A stretch of DNA of 64,000 nucleotides from Cauispirillum nitrogeniifigens (GTDB lineage: Bacteria > Pseudomonadota > Alphaproteobacteria > Rhodospirillales > Rhodospirillaceae): contig NZ_JBLOOT010000002.1 of the NCBI RefSeq assembly GCF_049800675.1, forward strand, positions 310,001 through 374,000, written 5' to 3'. Made by a program: the position numbers and the translations under genes. Below the pieces are notes generated by a model. It had not been told where the DNA came from and did no database searches. It saw nothing but the letters and a program-made list of their open reading frames with translations. Below, piece by piece: positions 9,762 through 19,141 of the stretch (its first letter is position 1; every line of letters begins with the position of its first letter).

Positions 9762-10910
9762 ATGGCGGAACCAACCACCGTCGTCAGGCTGGCGGAGGAC
9801 GCGGCCGATCGGGAGGCGATCTTCCGCTTCCGCTATGACGTCTACGTGCGGGAGATGGGCAAGGTGCGCATGGACGGCGCCGACCACGCCGCCGGCCGCC
9901 TGAGCGACCCCGAGGACGCCCATGCCCGCCTGTACATGGCGGTCGGCGGCGATGGTGGTCTGGTCGGCACCCTGCGGGTCCTTACCGGCGACCACGGCAT
10001 CCCGCCCGCCTTCCGCGCCCTGTCGGACTTCGACCGCTTCGCCGAGTTCCCGCCGCAGGCCATGTCCTTCACCTCGCGGCTGATGGTCGCGCCGGGGGCG
10101 CGCGGCAGTGCCGCCCTCAACGCCCTGCTGGGGCGGGCCTACCGCGACATGCTCGACAGCCCGGCGCAGGTGGACTTCTGCGCCTGCGTGCCGGGGCTGG
10201 TGGACCTCTACGAACACCTCGGCTACCGCCGCTTCACCCGCAACGTGGTCGACCCGGTGGTCGGCTATCAGGTGCCGCTGGCCCTGGTCCTGCGCGATGC
10301 CGAGCACCTGGGCGCCATCCGCTCGCCGCTGTGGCGGCTGCTGCGCGGGCACCCTTCCGCCGGCGAGGGCGGGGCGGTGGCGGCGTGGTTGCGCGAGACT
10401 TTCCCGGTGACGTCGGTGGTGCGCGACTGGGTCGACAACGAGAACACCTTCTGGCTGTTCCTGGCCGAGAAGGTGCGCGCCGCCGCTTCGGGCACCGCCT
10501 CCATCCTGGCCGAACTGGACGAGGCCGAGCAGCGGCGCATGGTCCGCAGCGGCACCGTCCTCGACTGCCGCAAGGGCGACGTCATCATCCCCGCCGGCAC
10601 CGTCGGCAAGGAGGTCTACGTGGTCCTCGACGGCGTGGTGGAGGTGCGCCTGCCCGGCATGGCGGCGCCGGTGGCGGTGCTGGACACCGGCGCCGTGTTC
10701 GGCGAAATCGCCTTCATCACCGACGCCACGCGGTCGGCCGACGTGGTGGCGCTGACCGACGCCCGCCTGTTGGTGCTGACCCAGGCCTACCTGCGCAAGC
10801 TGATGAAGGCATCGCCCGAACTGGCCGCCAAGCTGCTGCTGAACCTGTCGCGGGTCCTGGCCGAACGCGTCGTCACCGGCAATCGCCGCCGCACCGACGA
10901 GGCGGACTGA
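9762..10910 (+). CDS. GNAT-type acyltransferase fused to a cyclic-nucleotide-binding domain
   Basis: 382 residues. Residues 1-190 resemble the N-acyl amino acid/autoinducer-synthase branch of GNAT (FRFRYDVYVREMGK, SFTSRLMVAPGARGSAALNALL, YEHLGYRR). Residues about 245-370 form a CRP-like cNMP-binding barrel; the phosphate-binding cassette reads FGEIAFITDATRSAD with the ribose-binding Glu about 315 and phosphate-binding Arg about 324 both kept, so it should bind cAMP or cGMP. Start at ATG 9762 after AGGAAGAGGGG; ATG 9735 and GTG 9699 are alternatives in frame. It is convergent with the next gene, 4 bases apart. The acyl donor and acceptor are unknown. Confidence 0.8.
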   Translation: MAEPTTVVRLAEDAADREAIFRFRYDVYVREMGKVRMDGADHAAGRLSDPEDAHARLYMAVGGDGGLVGTLRVLTGDHGIPPAFRALSDFDRFAEFPPQAMSFTSRLMVAPGARGSAALNALLGRAYRDMLDSPAQVDFCACVPGLVDLYEHLGYRRFTRNVVDPVVGYQVPLALVLRDAEHLGAIRSPLWRLLRGHPSAGEGGAVAAWLRETFPVTSVVRDWVDNENTFWLFLAEKVRAAASGTASILAELDEAEQRRMVRSGTVLDCRKGDVIIPAGTVGKEVYVVLDGVVEVRLPGMAAPVAVLDTGAVFGEIAFITDATRSADVVALTDARLLVLTQAYLRKLMKASPELAAKLLLNLSRVLAERVVTGNRRRTDEAD

Positions 10911-10914
10911 TCCG

Positions 10915-11601
10915 TCACGGCGGCGGAGCCGACAGGCGCCGGATGTCCTCCAGCAGGCCGGCGACGAGCTTTTGGTGGCGCGGATCCTGGCCCTCCGCCG
11001 TGGCCGCGAACAGGGCGGCGAGGAACTGGACCTTCTCCCCGACCTCCAGCCAGGTCGCCGCCGGCCCGGCCGCCAGCGCGTCCTCCAGGCGACCGAGCCG
11101 CTGGTCCCGCGCCGAGCGGTCGGCCTCCACCTCGACGGTGCGGCGGCGGTCCTCCGTCGCCTTCTGGGAAGCCATGCCGCGATGGGCGTCGAGATCCACC
11201 GGCACCGGATCGAGCAGGGTCTCGCGCAGGGAGGCGTCCGTCAGGTCCGCGCCCGTCAGGTCGGCCCCGCGCAGGTCGGCGTGGTCGAGCTTGGCCTTGC
11301 GCAGGCACGCCCGCACCAGCGACGCCTGCCCCAGCTTGGCTTCCCACAGCGACGCGCCGTCCAGGCGGGCGCCGCTCAAGGAGGCGCCGCGCAGGTCGGC
11401 GTGATCGAGATCGGCTCCCGAAAGATCGCTGTCGTCGAGCAGGGCCTGCCGCAGGTCGGCCCGCCAGAACGACCGGCCGACGAAGGTCAGGCGGCGCAGA
11501 TCGGCCTGTTCGCCCACCTCCCCCCGGCTGTCCACCCACAGGCGATGCCGTTCGAGAATGCCGAGAAGGTCTTCGTGGCTGAGGCTTCCGTGGCCGGGCA
11601 T
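10915..11601 (-). CDS. Pentapeptide-repeat protein
   Basis: 228 residues. From about residue 33 to 130 it is a run of A(D/N/S)Lxx repeats (ADLRQALLDDSDLSGADLDH and similar), which fold as a right-handed quadrilateral beta-helix. The last 90 residues are helical and charged without a recognised domain. No signal peptide or membrane segment, so it is probably cytoplasmic. Pentapeptide proteins have varied roles, including gyrase protection (Qnr/MfpA), but no Qnr-specific feature is visible. The start ATG at 11601 is divergent from the sensor kinase, with a 183-base region between. Confidence 0.85.
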   Translation of the reverse strand: MPGHGSLSHEDLLGILERHRLWVDSRGEVGEQADLRRLTFVGRSFWRADLRQALLDDSDLSGADLDHADLRGASLSGARLDGASLWEAKLGQASLVRACLRKAKLDHADLRGADLTGADLTDASLRETLLDPVPVDLDAHRGMASQKATEDRRRTVEVEADRSARDQRLGRLEDALAAGPAATWLEVGEKVQFLAALFAATAEGQDPRHQKLVAGLLEDIRRLSAPPP

Positions 11602-11784
11602 GATGGAGGAACCCCCCCTCGCGGAGGCCAGCCCCGATGGCCGGCCGGTCCCTTGATGTGGGGGCCGATGGGACCTGCCGCGGCGCCGAGGGCGAAAGAA
11701 ATGGGGGCCGCGTCAAAAGATCAGAGACGGCACGCCCTTGATGGCCGCATTATGGCTTTCCCCAACAGTGGAGCCGGCGCACCC

Positions 11785-12999
11785 ATGACGACGGACAACA
11801 GGGGAGCCGAAAGGGAAAAGGCCGAAGGGGCGGTCGAGGAGGACAGGGTCAAGGGAGGCCCCTTCGTCAGGGCCGTCGAGGCCACCCGCATGCCGATGGT
11901 GGTCACCGACCCGACCATCCGCGACAACCCGATCATCTTCGCCAACCAAGCCTTCCTGGACCTGTCGGGCTACACGCTCGACGAGGTTCTGGGCAGCAAC
12001 TACCACTTCCTCAGCGGTTCGGACACCGACCCGGCGGTGCGCGACCGCGTCGCCCGTGCCATGAGCGCCCGCCACGACGTCACCGAGGAGGTTCTGCTCT
12101 ACACCAAGGGCGGCCGCCGCATCTGGGTGTCCCTGTTCGTGTCCACCACGGTCGAAGGAGATCGGGTGACGCAGCACTTCGCGTCCTTCCTCGACATCTC
12201 CGACCGGGTGCGGGCGGAACGCCGGGTGGACGAGTTGAACGCCACCCTGGAGGCGCAGGTTGAGCTGCGCACGCGGCGGCTTGAGGAGGCCAATCATCGC
12301 CTGCGCGAGGAGATCGCCCGCCGTCAGCGCCTGGAGGCGACCTTGCGCGACGCTCTTCAGCATGGGCAGGAGCTTCTGGCCCAGAAGAGCATCCTGATCA
12401 AGGAGATCCACCACCGCACCAAGAACGCGCTGTCGGTCGCGGCGGCCCTGTTGCAGATCCAGGGGGCCAAGTCCGACAACCCGGAAACCCGTCAGGCCCT
12501 GTGGATGGCGACCAGCCGGCTGACCCGCATCTCCGAGGTCTACGCCCTGCTCGGCCAGGACGACGCACCAGACACCATCGACGCCGCCATCTACATTCCC
12601 CAGCTCAGCCGCCACATGGTGGCGTCGCATGCCGACCCCGACCGGATCACGCTGGACACCACGATCGCCGACGTGGCTTTCCCGCCCGACGTGGCCGTGT
12701 CGCTGGGCCTCATCATCACCGAGGCGATGACCAACGCGTTCAAGCATGCCTTTCTCGACACCGTGAAGGGGTCGATCAGCATCACGCTCCACCGGGCCGG
12801 GGACGGGCTGATGCACCTGCGCGTCAGCGACGATGGCGCCGGCCTGTCCGGGGATCGCCGTCCCGGCGCCTTCGGCCTGGACCTGATCGACCTTCTGGCC
12901 CGCAAGCTCAAGGGCACCGCCCGCTTCGACTCCGGCACCGGCGCAGGCAGGGGCCTGACGGTGTCCGTGGCGTTTCCCGCCCCCTCCATGCCCGCATAG
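11785..12999 (+). CDS. Sensor histidine kinase: degenerate LOV-type PAS plus HisKA_2/HATPase
   Basis: 404 residues, soluble. Residues about 30-145 are a LOV-family PAS domain (DNPIIFANQAFLDLSGYTLDE) but the flavin-adduct motif GxNCRFLQ reads GSNYHFLS: the photoactive Cys is Tyr73. A coiled coil (about 150-195) leads to a HisKA_2 dimerisation domain EIHHRTKNALS (His209/210) and a HATPase domain (SLGLIITEAMTNAFKHAF, DDGAGLSG, FGLDLIDLLARKLKG). HisKA_2 kinases often signal to PhyR or single-domain regulators; none lies next to it. Start at ATG 11785 after GGAG; ATG 11753 is an alternative. Confidence 0.87.
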   Translation: MTTDNRGAEREKAEGAVEEDRVKGGPFVRAVEATRMPMVVTDPTIRDNPIIFANQAFLDLSGYTLDEVLGSNYHFLSGSDTDPAVRDRVARAMSARHDVTEEVLLYTKGGRRIWVSLFVSTTVEGDRVTQHFASFLDISDRVRAERRVDELNATLEAQVELRTRRLEEANHRLREEIARRQRLEATLRDALQHGQELLAQKSILIKEIHHRTKNALSVAAALLQIQGAKSDNPETRQALWMATSRLTRISEVYALLGQDDAPDTIDAAIYIPQLSRHMVASHADPDRITLDTTIADVAFPPDVAVSLGLIITEAMTNAFKHAFLDTVKGSISITLHRAGDGLMHLRVSDDGAGLSGDRRPGAFGLDLIDLLARKLKGTARFDSGTGAGRGLTVSVAFPAPSMPA

Positions 13000-13076
13000 A
13001 CGGGGTCGGCCGGCGAGCGCAAAGCTGCCCCGCAGGGCCGTTTCATGCGGACACGGTTTTGCGGGATCGCCGGGGC

Positions 13077-15530
13077 CTACCCCACCGGCAGGCGCACGAT
13101 CACCGTCGTCCCCTCGCCGGGCACGGAGACCAGTTCCACGGTGCCGCCGTGCAGGTCGACGAAGCTCTTGACCAGGGACAGGCCCAGGCCGCGGCCGGTG
13201 CTGGCGGGGCCGCGGGCGAAGCGGTCGAAGGCGACGGCCTGTTCGGCCTCGCTCATGCCGATGCCGGTGTCGGCGACGGTGAAGGCGATCATGGCACCCC
13301 CGTCGGCACCCTTCTCGGGCTGGGCGGCGAGGATGATCTGGCCGCCCTCGGGGGTGAAGACGATGGCGTTGAGCAGCAGGTGGTAGAGCACCTGCTTGAG
13401 GCGCTTTTCGTCGGCCACCAGGGTGCCGATGTCGGGCGGGCAGTCGAAGTTGAGGGTCAGGGTCTTGCGCCGCAGGGCCTCGCGCGTCAGGGCCAGGACC
13501 GACGCCAGCAGGCCGTGGATGTCCACCGGCGCGCGGCTGAGGGTCATGCGTCCGGCCTCGATGCTGACCAGATCGGCGATGTCGTCAATCAGCCCGGCCA
13601 GCGCCTGGGCGGTTTCGGCGATGCCGCGCGCGTACTCCTTCTGCCGGGGGTTGAGCGGGCCGTAGTACTCGTCGGCGAGGATCTCGGAGAACCCCAGCAC
13701 CGTGGTCAGCGGCGTGCGCAGTTCGTAGGACACGTTGGCCATGAACGCCGACTTCATGTGGTCGGCGGCGGCCAGCCCCTCGGCCCGCTCGCGCAGGGCG
13801 CGTTCGGCGCGGGCGGCATCGGACATGTCCAGGGTGGTGAACAGCACGCCGCCGTCGGGCAGCGGCACGCCGACCATTTCCAGGATGGCGCCGTCGCCGC
13901 GTTCGACGCGCTGGCTGCGCACGTCGCGGTCCTGCGGCGGGGCGGCGAGGTGGGCGCGCATGGCGTGCCAGCAGGCGGCGTCGCGGAAGGCGGCGGGCAG
14001 GCGGGCGACGAGATCGCCGACGGTCGGTTCCTCGGCCAGGGCGTCCTCGCTCAGGCCCCACAGGCTGGCGAAGGCCGGGTTGTGCAGGCGCAGGCGCCCG
14101 TCGGAGCCGAACACCGCCACCGCCTCGTGCAGGTGGTCCAGCGTCTGGCGCTGCACGGCGATCAGGGTGTTGCGCGACGCCTCCAGGGCCAGCCGGTCGG
14201 TGACGTCCTCGTAGGTGGCCATCAGGCCGCCCAGGGGATGGGGCGACAGCACCCGCCGCAGGGTCTTGCCGTCGGGCAGGTGCAGCAGGTCCTCGGTGCT
14301 GTCGAGCAGGGTCTTGAAGCGGCCCAGTTCGGCCTCCTTGAAGGCCGGGTAGTCGGCCACCTCGGGCAGCAGGCGGCGCGACCGCAGGGCCTCCAGCACC
14401 GCGCCGTAGGTGGGTTCCTCGGCCAGCCAGTCGTCGTCCAGGCGCCACAGCCGCGCAAACGCGGTGTTGTGGAAGCGCAGGCGGGTGTCGGGGCCATAGA
14501 TGGCGATGGCGGTGCCCAGGCGTTCGAGCACCTTGGCGTGGCTCTTGACCTCGCGCTCCAGGGTGGTGCGCAGGTCTTCGATGCGGGTGGCGTCGAGGGC
14601 CAGACCGACGGTGATGCGCTCGGCGCCGGGTGCGCCGGCAGGGGCCTCGGTGACTTCCAGCAGGCGGCGCGAGCCTTCCACGACCACATGGAAGGCGGCG
14701 CTGCGCGGCGTGCCGGCGGCACGGGCGGTGCTGGCCAGGGTGCGCATCTCGCGCGCCGTCACGCCCTCGGCCAACTCATCTCCGTCGTCGCCGCCCTCGT
14801 CGCCGCTGCTGGCGGCGGCGGCGTGGAAGGCGCGGTTGGCGTGGACGACGCGCAAGCCGCCGTCGCGCAGCCACACCGGCACGGGCAGGGCATCGAAGGC
14901 GGCGCGCAGGCGGTCGCGCTCGGCGGCGATGGCGGCGGCGGCGGCGCTCAGGCCGTGCAGGGCGGCCTCCTCGGCGGTGACGTCGCGCATCCACAGAAGG
15001 TCGGCCAGGGGCCGGCCGTCGTCGGTGACGGCGCGCTGGCCGGACACGCGGATGAAGCGCTCGCCGACGCCGTCGTGGCCGGCGCCCTCGCCATCGGCGT
15101 CGACACGGTCGTCGTGCAGGGTCAGGACTTCCTCGAAGCCCTCGCCGTCGGCGCGCAGGGCGGCGGCGGCACCGCGCAGGATGTCGGCATCGGCGGGACG
15201 GAAGGCGGCCAGAACCTCGTCGAAGGTGGAGTCGCGGCCGGCGAACAGGGACAGCAGCACCGCCAGACGGCGCGAGCATACGGCGCCCTGGGGACCACCG
15301 CGCGGCTCGGCGCCATCCTCGGCGGCGGGATGGAACCAGGCGAACCAGCCGTCGGGGGCGGTGGCCAGCGCCTCCTCAAGCGCCACGGCGCGGGCCTCGG
15401 CGGTGGCGGCGGCGTCCTCGGCCATGAAGCGGCGCCGGGCATGCCACCACAACCCCAGGGCCAGAGGCGGCACCAGGACCGTGACGACGGCGGCGACCGT
15501 GAACGCCTCTTCCAGGGTCATCTCGAACAT
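13077..15530 (-). CDS. divL: DivL-type PAS-domain pseudo-histidine kinase (phospho-acceptor Tyr)
   Basis: 817 residues. One N-terminal membrane helix (about 10-28) is followed by a long PAS array (clear PAS units around 205-320, 340-450 and 470-570), a HisKA domain and a HATPase domain with N-box HLLLNAIVFTPEGG, G1 DTGIGMS and G2 GRGLGLSLV. The HisKA motif reads NVSYELRTP: the invariant His is Tyr602. A tyrosine there defines DivL, the alphaproteobacterial cell-cycle regulator that acts through CckA/DivK and CtrA. In alphaproteobacteria divL is commonly beside ahcY, as here. It could still bind ATP. Domain limits are approximate. Confidence 0.88.
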   Translation of the reverse strand: MFEMTLEEAFTVAAVVTVLVPPLALGLWWHARRRFMAEDAAATAEARAVALEEALATAPDGWFAWFHPAAEDGAEPRGGPQGAVCSRRLAVLLSLFAGRDSTFDEVLAAFRPADADILRGAAAALRADGEGFEEVLTLHDDRVDADGEGAGHDGVGERFIRVSGQRAVTDDGRPLADLLWMRDVTAEEAALHGLSAAAAAIAAERDRLRAAFDALPVPVWLRDGGLRVVHANRAFHAAAASSGDEGGDDGDELAEGVTAREMRTLASTARAAGTPRSAAFHVVVEGSRRLLEVTEAPAGAPGAERITVGLALDATRIEDLRTTLEREVKSHAKVLERLGTAIAIYGPDTRLRFHNTAFARLWRLDDDWLAEEPTYGAVLEALRSRRLLPEVADYPAFKEAELGRFKTLLDSTEDLLHLPDGKTLRRVLSPHPLGGLMATYEDVTDRLALEASRNTLIAVQRQTLDHLHEAVAVFGSDGRLRLHNPAFASLWGLSEDALAEEPTVGDLVARLPAAFRDAACWHAMRAHLAAPPQDRDVRSQRVERGDGAILEMVGVPLPDGGVLFTTLDMSDAARAERALRERAEGLAAADHMKSAFMANVSYELRTPLTTVLGFSEILADEYYGPLNPRQKEYARGIAETAQALAGLIDDIADLVSIEAGRMTLSRAPVDIHGLLASVLALTREALRRKTLTLNFDCPPDIGTLVADEKRLKQVLYHLLLNAIVFTPEGGQIILAAQPEKGADGGAMIAFTVADTGIGMSEAEQAVAFDRFARGPASTGRGLGLSLVKSFVDLHGGTVELVSVPGEGTTVIVRLPVG

Positions 15531-15564
15531 GGGAGGAGAGTGGCTTGGTGTCGGCTCAATAGCA

Positions 15565-15594
15565 AGACCCCGGTCCCTTTCGGAACCGGGGTCT
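15565..15594 (-). terminator. Hairpin between ahcY and divL
   Basis: 10-bp stem AGACCCCGGT / ACCGGGGTCT with a 10-base loop in the 166-base ahcY-divL gap. The minus-strand tail (TGCTATTG) lacks a T-run, so it may be a partial terminator or a processing site. It could reduce read-through into divL. Confidence 0.55.
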
Positions 15595-15696
15595 GCGTCT
15601 CTGCTAAACTTGGCTCCCCAAGCCCGCGACTGCGGGCCGCCGCTCCTGCGGCGTGAGCCAAGCGGCCGGAGGCCGCGCCCGGCGCTTGAGGGCTAA

Positions 15697-16989
<1,293 letters not shown>

Positions 16990-17068
16990 GGCGCGTTCTC
17001 CACGGGTGGTCTGTGCGTGGCGGTCTGACTACCAGAAGGAGGACCGCCGCGCAAGGGGATATGCCCGA

Positions 17069-17094
17069 AGACAGATATAAGTATGTCTTTATAT
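17069..17094 (-). promoter_or_regulatory. Candidate operator upstream of ahcY
   Basis: An AT-rich 20-bp dyad, ATATAA-8 bp-TTATAT (17075-17094), interlocked with AGACA/TGTCT arms (17069-17073 and 17084-17088), 80-105 bases before the ahcY ATG. Its placement and AT-richness recall operators of ArsR-family SAH sensors (SahR) known before methionine-cycle genes in proteobacteria. The regulator assignment is inference; no arsR gene is in the window. Confidence 0.45.
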
Positions 17095-17138
17095 CGTGAA
17101 GCCGATCCGGCGGCCACGGGGCACCGGCGCAGGGCGCC

Positions 17139-18146
17139 TCAGCCGAGCCAGTCCTGAAGGATGGGGATGAGCGGCACGTCGGCCGGCGGCATGGGATAGG
17201 CCGACAGGCGGTTGGGCGCCACCCAGGCCAGTTCCTGGCCCTCGCGGGCGACCACGCGGCCCTTCCACTGGCGGCACAGGTACAGCGGCATCAGCAGGTG
17301 GAAACGGTCGTTGGCGTGGGAGGCGAAGGTCAGTGGCGCGAGGCAGCTTTCCCGCACGTCGATGCCCAGTTCCTCGTGCAGCTCGCGGATGAGGGCGCGT
17401 TCGGGGCTTTCGCCGGGGTCGACCTTGCCGCCGGGGAACTCCCACAGGCCGGCCAGGGCCTTGCCCGCCGGGCGCTTTTGCAGCAGCACGCGGTTGTCGG
17501 GATCGATCAGGGCGACGGCGGTGACCAGCAGGATCGGCCGCGCCGCCGCCGCGCGGAACCCGCAGGCCGTGAGGCTCAGGAAGGTCGCCTCCAGCGCCCC
17601 GCCGGGACGGGCGGGGGCGTTGCAGGACCCGACCTGGGGATCGGCAAAGCCGACCTTCTCCAGCACCCGGCGCGAGGCCGGATTGCCCGTCGCCACGCCG
17701 GCGGTGAAGCGGCTGAAGCCCAGGTCGTCGACGGCGTGGGCGAGGAGGGTGCGCAGGGCCTCCGTCGCCAGCCCCTGGCCCCAGAAGTCGCGGCCGAGCC
17801 AATAGCCGACCTCGGCGCTGGCCGGGTCGTCGGCGTCGCGCTCCAGGCCGATCATGCCGAGCAGCCGGCCGTCGCCGCGCCGCTCGATGGCCAGGGTCAG
17901 GGACAGCCCCTGCGACGCCAGGGCCTGGCTTTCGTCGACGAACATGGCGGCGTGCTCGTCGGTGTAGGGGTGCGGCAGGCGGGCGGTGAAGCGGCTGACC
18001 TCGGCATCGTCGGCCAGCGGCGCGATGGCGGCGACGTGGCGGTCATCGACGGGGCGCAGCAGCACCCGGTCGCCGCGCAGCGGGTAGACCCCGAGGCAGC
18101 CTTCCGTGTCGTCCTGCGGATCGGCGAACGGCGGGAAGCTGGTCAT
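17139..18146 (-). CDS. Bifunctional GNAT acetyltransferase - Nudix (MutT-like) hydrolase
   Basis: 335 residues, two enzymes in one chain. Residues about 20-175 are a RimJ/RimL-type GNAT domain (VLLRPVDDRHV, WLGRDFWGQGLATEAL, NPASRRVLEKVGF). Residues about 205-335 are a MutT-type Nudix domain with the complete box GGKVDPGESPERALIRELHE plus ELGI, matching GX5EX7REUXEEXGU, and VLLQKRPAGKALAGLWEFPG. The Nudix part should hydrolyse oxidised dNTPs such as 8-oxo-dGTP; the acetyltransferase target is unknown. It ends about 40 bases from the ahcY upstream palindrome and lies 34 bases after the response-regulator gene, probably co-transcribed with it. Confidence 0.9.
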   Translation of the reverse strand: MTSFPPFADPQDDTEGCLGVYPLRGDRVLLRPVDDRHVAAIAPLADDAEVSRFTARLPHPYTDEHAAMFVDESQALASQGLSLTLAIERRGDGRLLGMIGLERDADDPASAEVGYWLGRDFWGQGLATEALRTLLAHAVDDLGFSRFTAGVATGNPASRRVLEKVGFADPQVGSCNAPARPGGALEATFLSLTACGFRAAAARPILLVTAVALIDPDNRVLLQKRPAGKALAGLWEFPGGKVDPGESPERALIRELHEELGIDVRESCLAPLTFASHANDRFHLLMPLYLCRQWKGRVVAREGQELAWVAPNRLSAYPMPPADVPLIPILQDWLG

Positions 18147-18180
18147 CGGCGGGCCTTTCGGAGGGGAGGGGCGGCTATTC

Positions 18181-18885
18181 CTACTCTACTTCGGCGGTGA
18201 AGCGATAGCCGTGACCGTGGCAGGTCTCGATCATGCGCACGCCGCCACGGGTGTCGCCCAGCTTGCGGCGGACGCGGCTGATCAGGGTGTCGATGGAGCG
18301 GTCGTTGACCTCGCGCCCCGGCTGGCCGGTGGCCTGCAACAGGGCGTCGCGGCTGAGCGGCTCGCCGGCGCGGGCGACCAGCACGGCCAGCAGGTCGAAC
18401 TCGGTCGAGGTCATGGCCACCTGATCGCCCTGCGGATTGGTCAGGCGGCGCCACACCAGATCCAGCTCCCAGCCGCGAAAGCGATAGACGACGCTGCCGT
18501 TGGCCTGGCGGCTTTCGGCCCGCGCCAGGACGTTGCGCACGCGGGCGACCAGCTCGCGCGGGTGAAACGGCTTGGTGACGTAGTCGTCGGCGCCCAGTTC
18601 CAGCCCGGTGATGCGGTCGCGCGCCTCCGACCGGGCGCTGACGATGACGATGGGCAGGCGCGACTGGCGGCGCAGGGCGTGGGCCAGCTGGATGCCGTCG
18701 CCGTCGGGCAGGTTGAGGTCGAGCATCACGAGGTCGACCCGGTTGCGCGCCATGACGGCGCGCATGGCCTCGCCGCTGGCGGCCGTGCTGACGGCGTAGC
18801 CGGCGTCGCGGAGATAGGCGGCGACGAGGGCCTGGGTGGCGGGGTCGTCCTCCACCACCAGGATGTGTTGCCGCTGCTCGCTCAT
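18181..18885 (-). CDS. OmpR/PhoB-family response regulator
   Basis: 234 residues. The receiver domain has the acidic pocket ED13/D14, phospho-acceptor Asp56 (VMLDLNLPDG), and Lys105 in DYVTKPF. The C-terminal winged helix contains MTSTEFDLLAVLV and RSIDTLISRVRRKLG. No histidine kinase gene is adjacent, so it is an orphan here; the kinases at 11785 and 13077 are of other types. A promoter-like TTGTGT-17-TAATCA lies on the minus strand about 120 bases upstream. Targets unknown. Confidence 0.93.
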   Translation of the reverse strand: MSEQRQHILVVEDDPATQALVAAYLRDAGYAVSTAASGEAMRAVMARNRVDLVMLDLNLPDGDGIQLAHALRRQSRLPIVIVSARSEARDRITGLELGADDYVTKPFHPRELVARVRNVLARAESRQANGSVVYRFRGWELDLVWRRLTNPQGDQVAMTSTEFDLLAVLVARAGEPLSRDALLQATGQPGREVNDRSIDTLISRVRRKLGDTRGGVRMIETCHGHGYRFTAEVE

Positions 18886-19141
18886 TGCCCGCGCGCCCTC
18901 CCGCCACGATCATCGGCCGGAGTGCTCTCCGGCCTGACACCCGGAGCGCCCAGGAAGCGCGGCGCCTTGACTTGCGGTGTCATTCTTTACGCTTTGTGAT
19001 TAAGGAATTTCGGTTAGGAACACAATGGAAAAGCGCGTCCCCCGACTGGCGGCGGGGGGCGCCGGCACATGCCGACGTCCCCTTATCGCAGCGTCCGTCT
19101 GAAGTCATCCACAACTATTCTTGGTTTTTCTCCACGGACAC
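18886..19141. other. Intergenic region between the response regulator and the phoH-like gene
   Basis: 256 bases, the most AT-rich stretch in this part of the window around 18975-19035. It holds a short GC hairpin (GGCCGGAG/CTCCGGCC, about 18912-18926) and minus-strand promoter-like hexamers near 19000-19025. The 86-codon plus-strand frame here lacks a ribosome site and any recognisable domain, so I do not call it a gene. Confidence 0.4.

Noticed and set aside
12501..15656. Very long open frames opposite divL and similar antisense frames over 500 codons elsewhere
   Set aside because: They mirror real genes in very GC-rich DNA, have no recognisable domains, low-complexity Gly/Gln/His composition and no ribosome sites.
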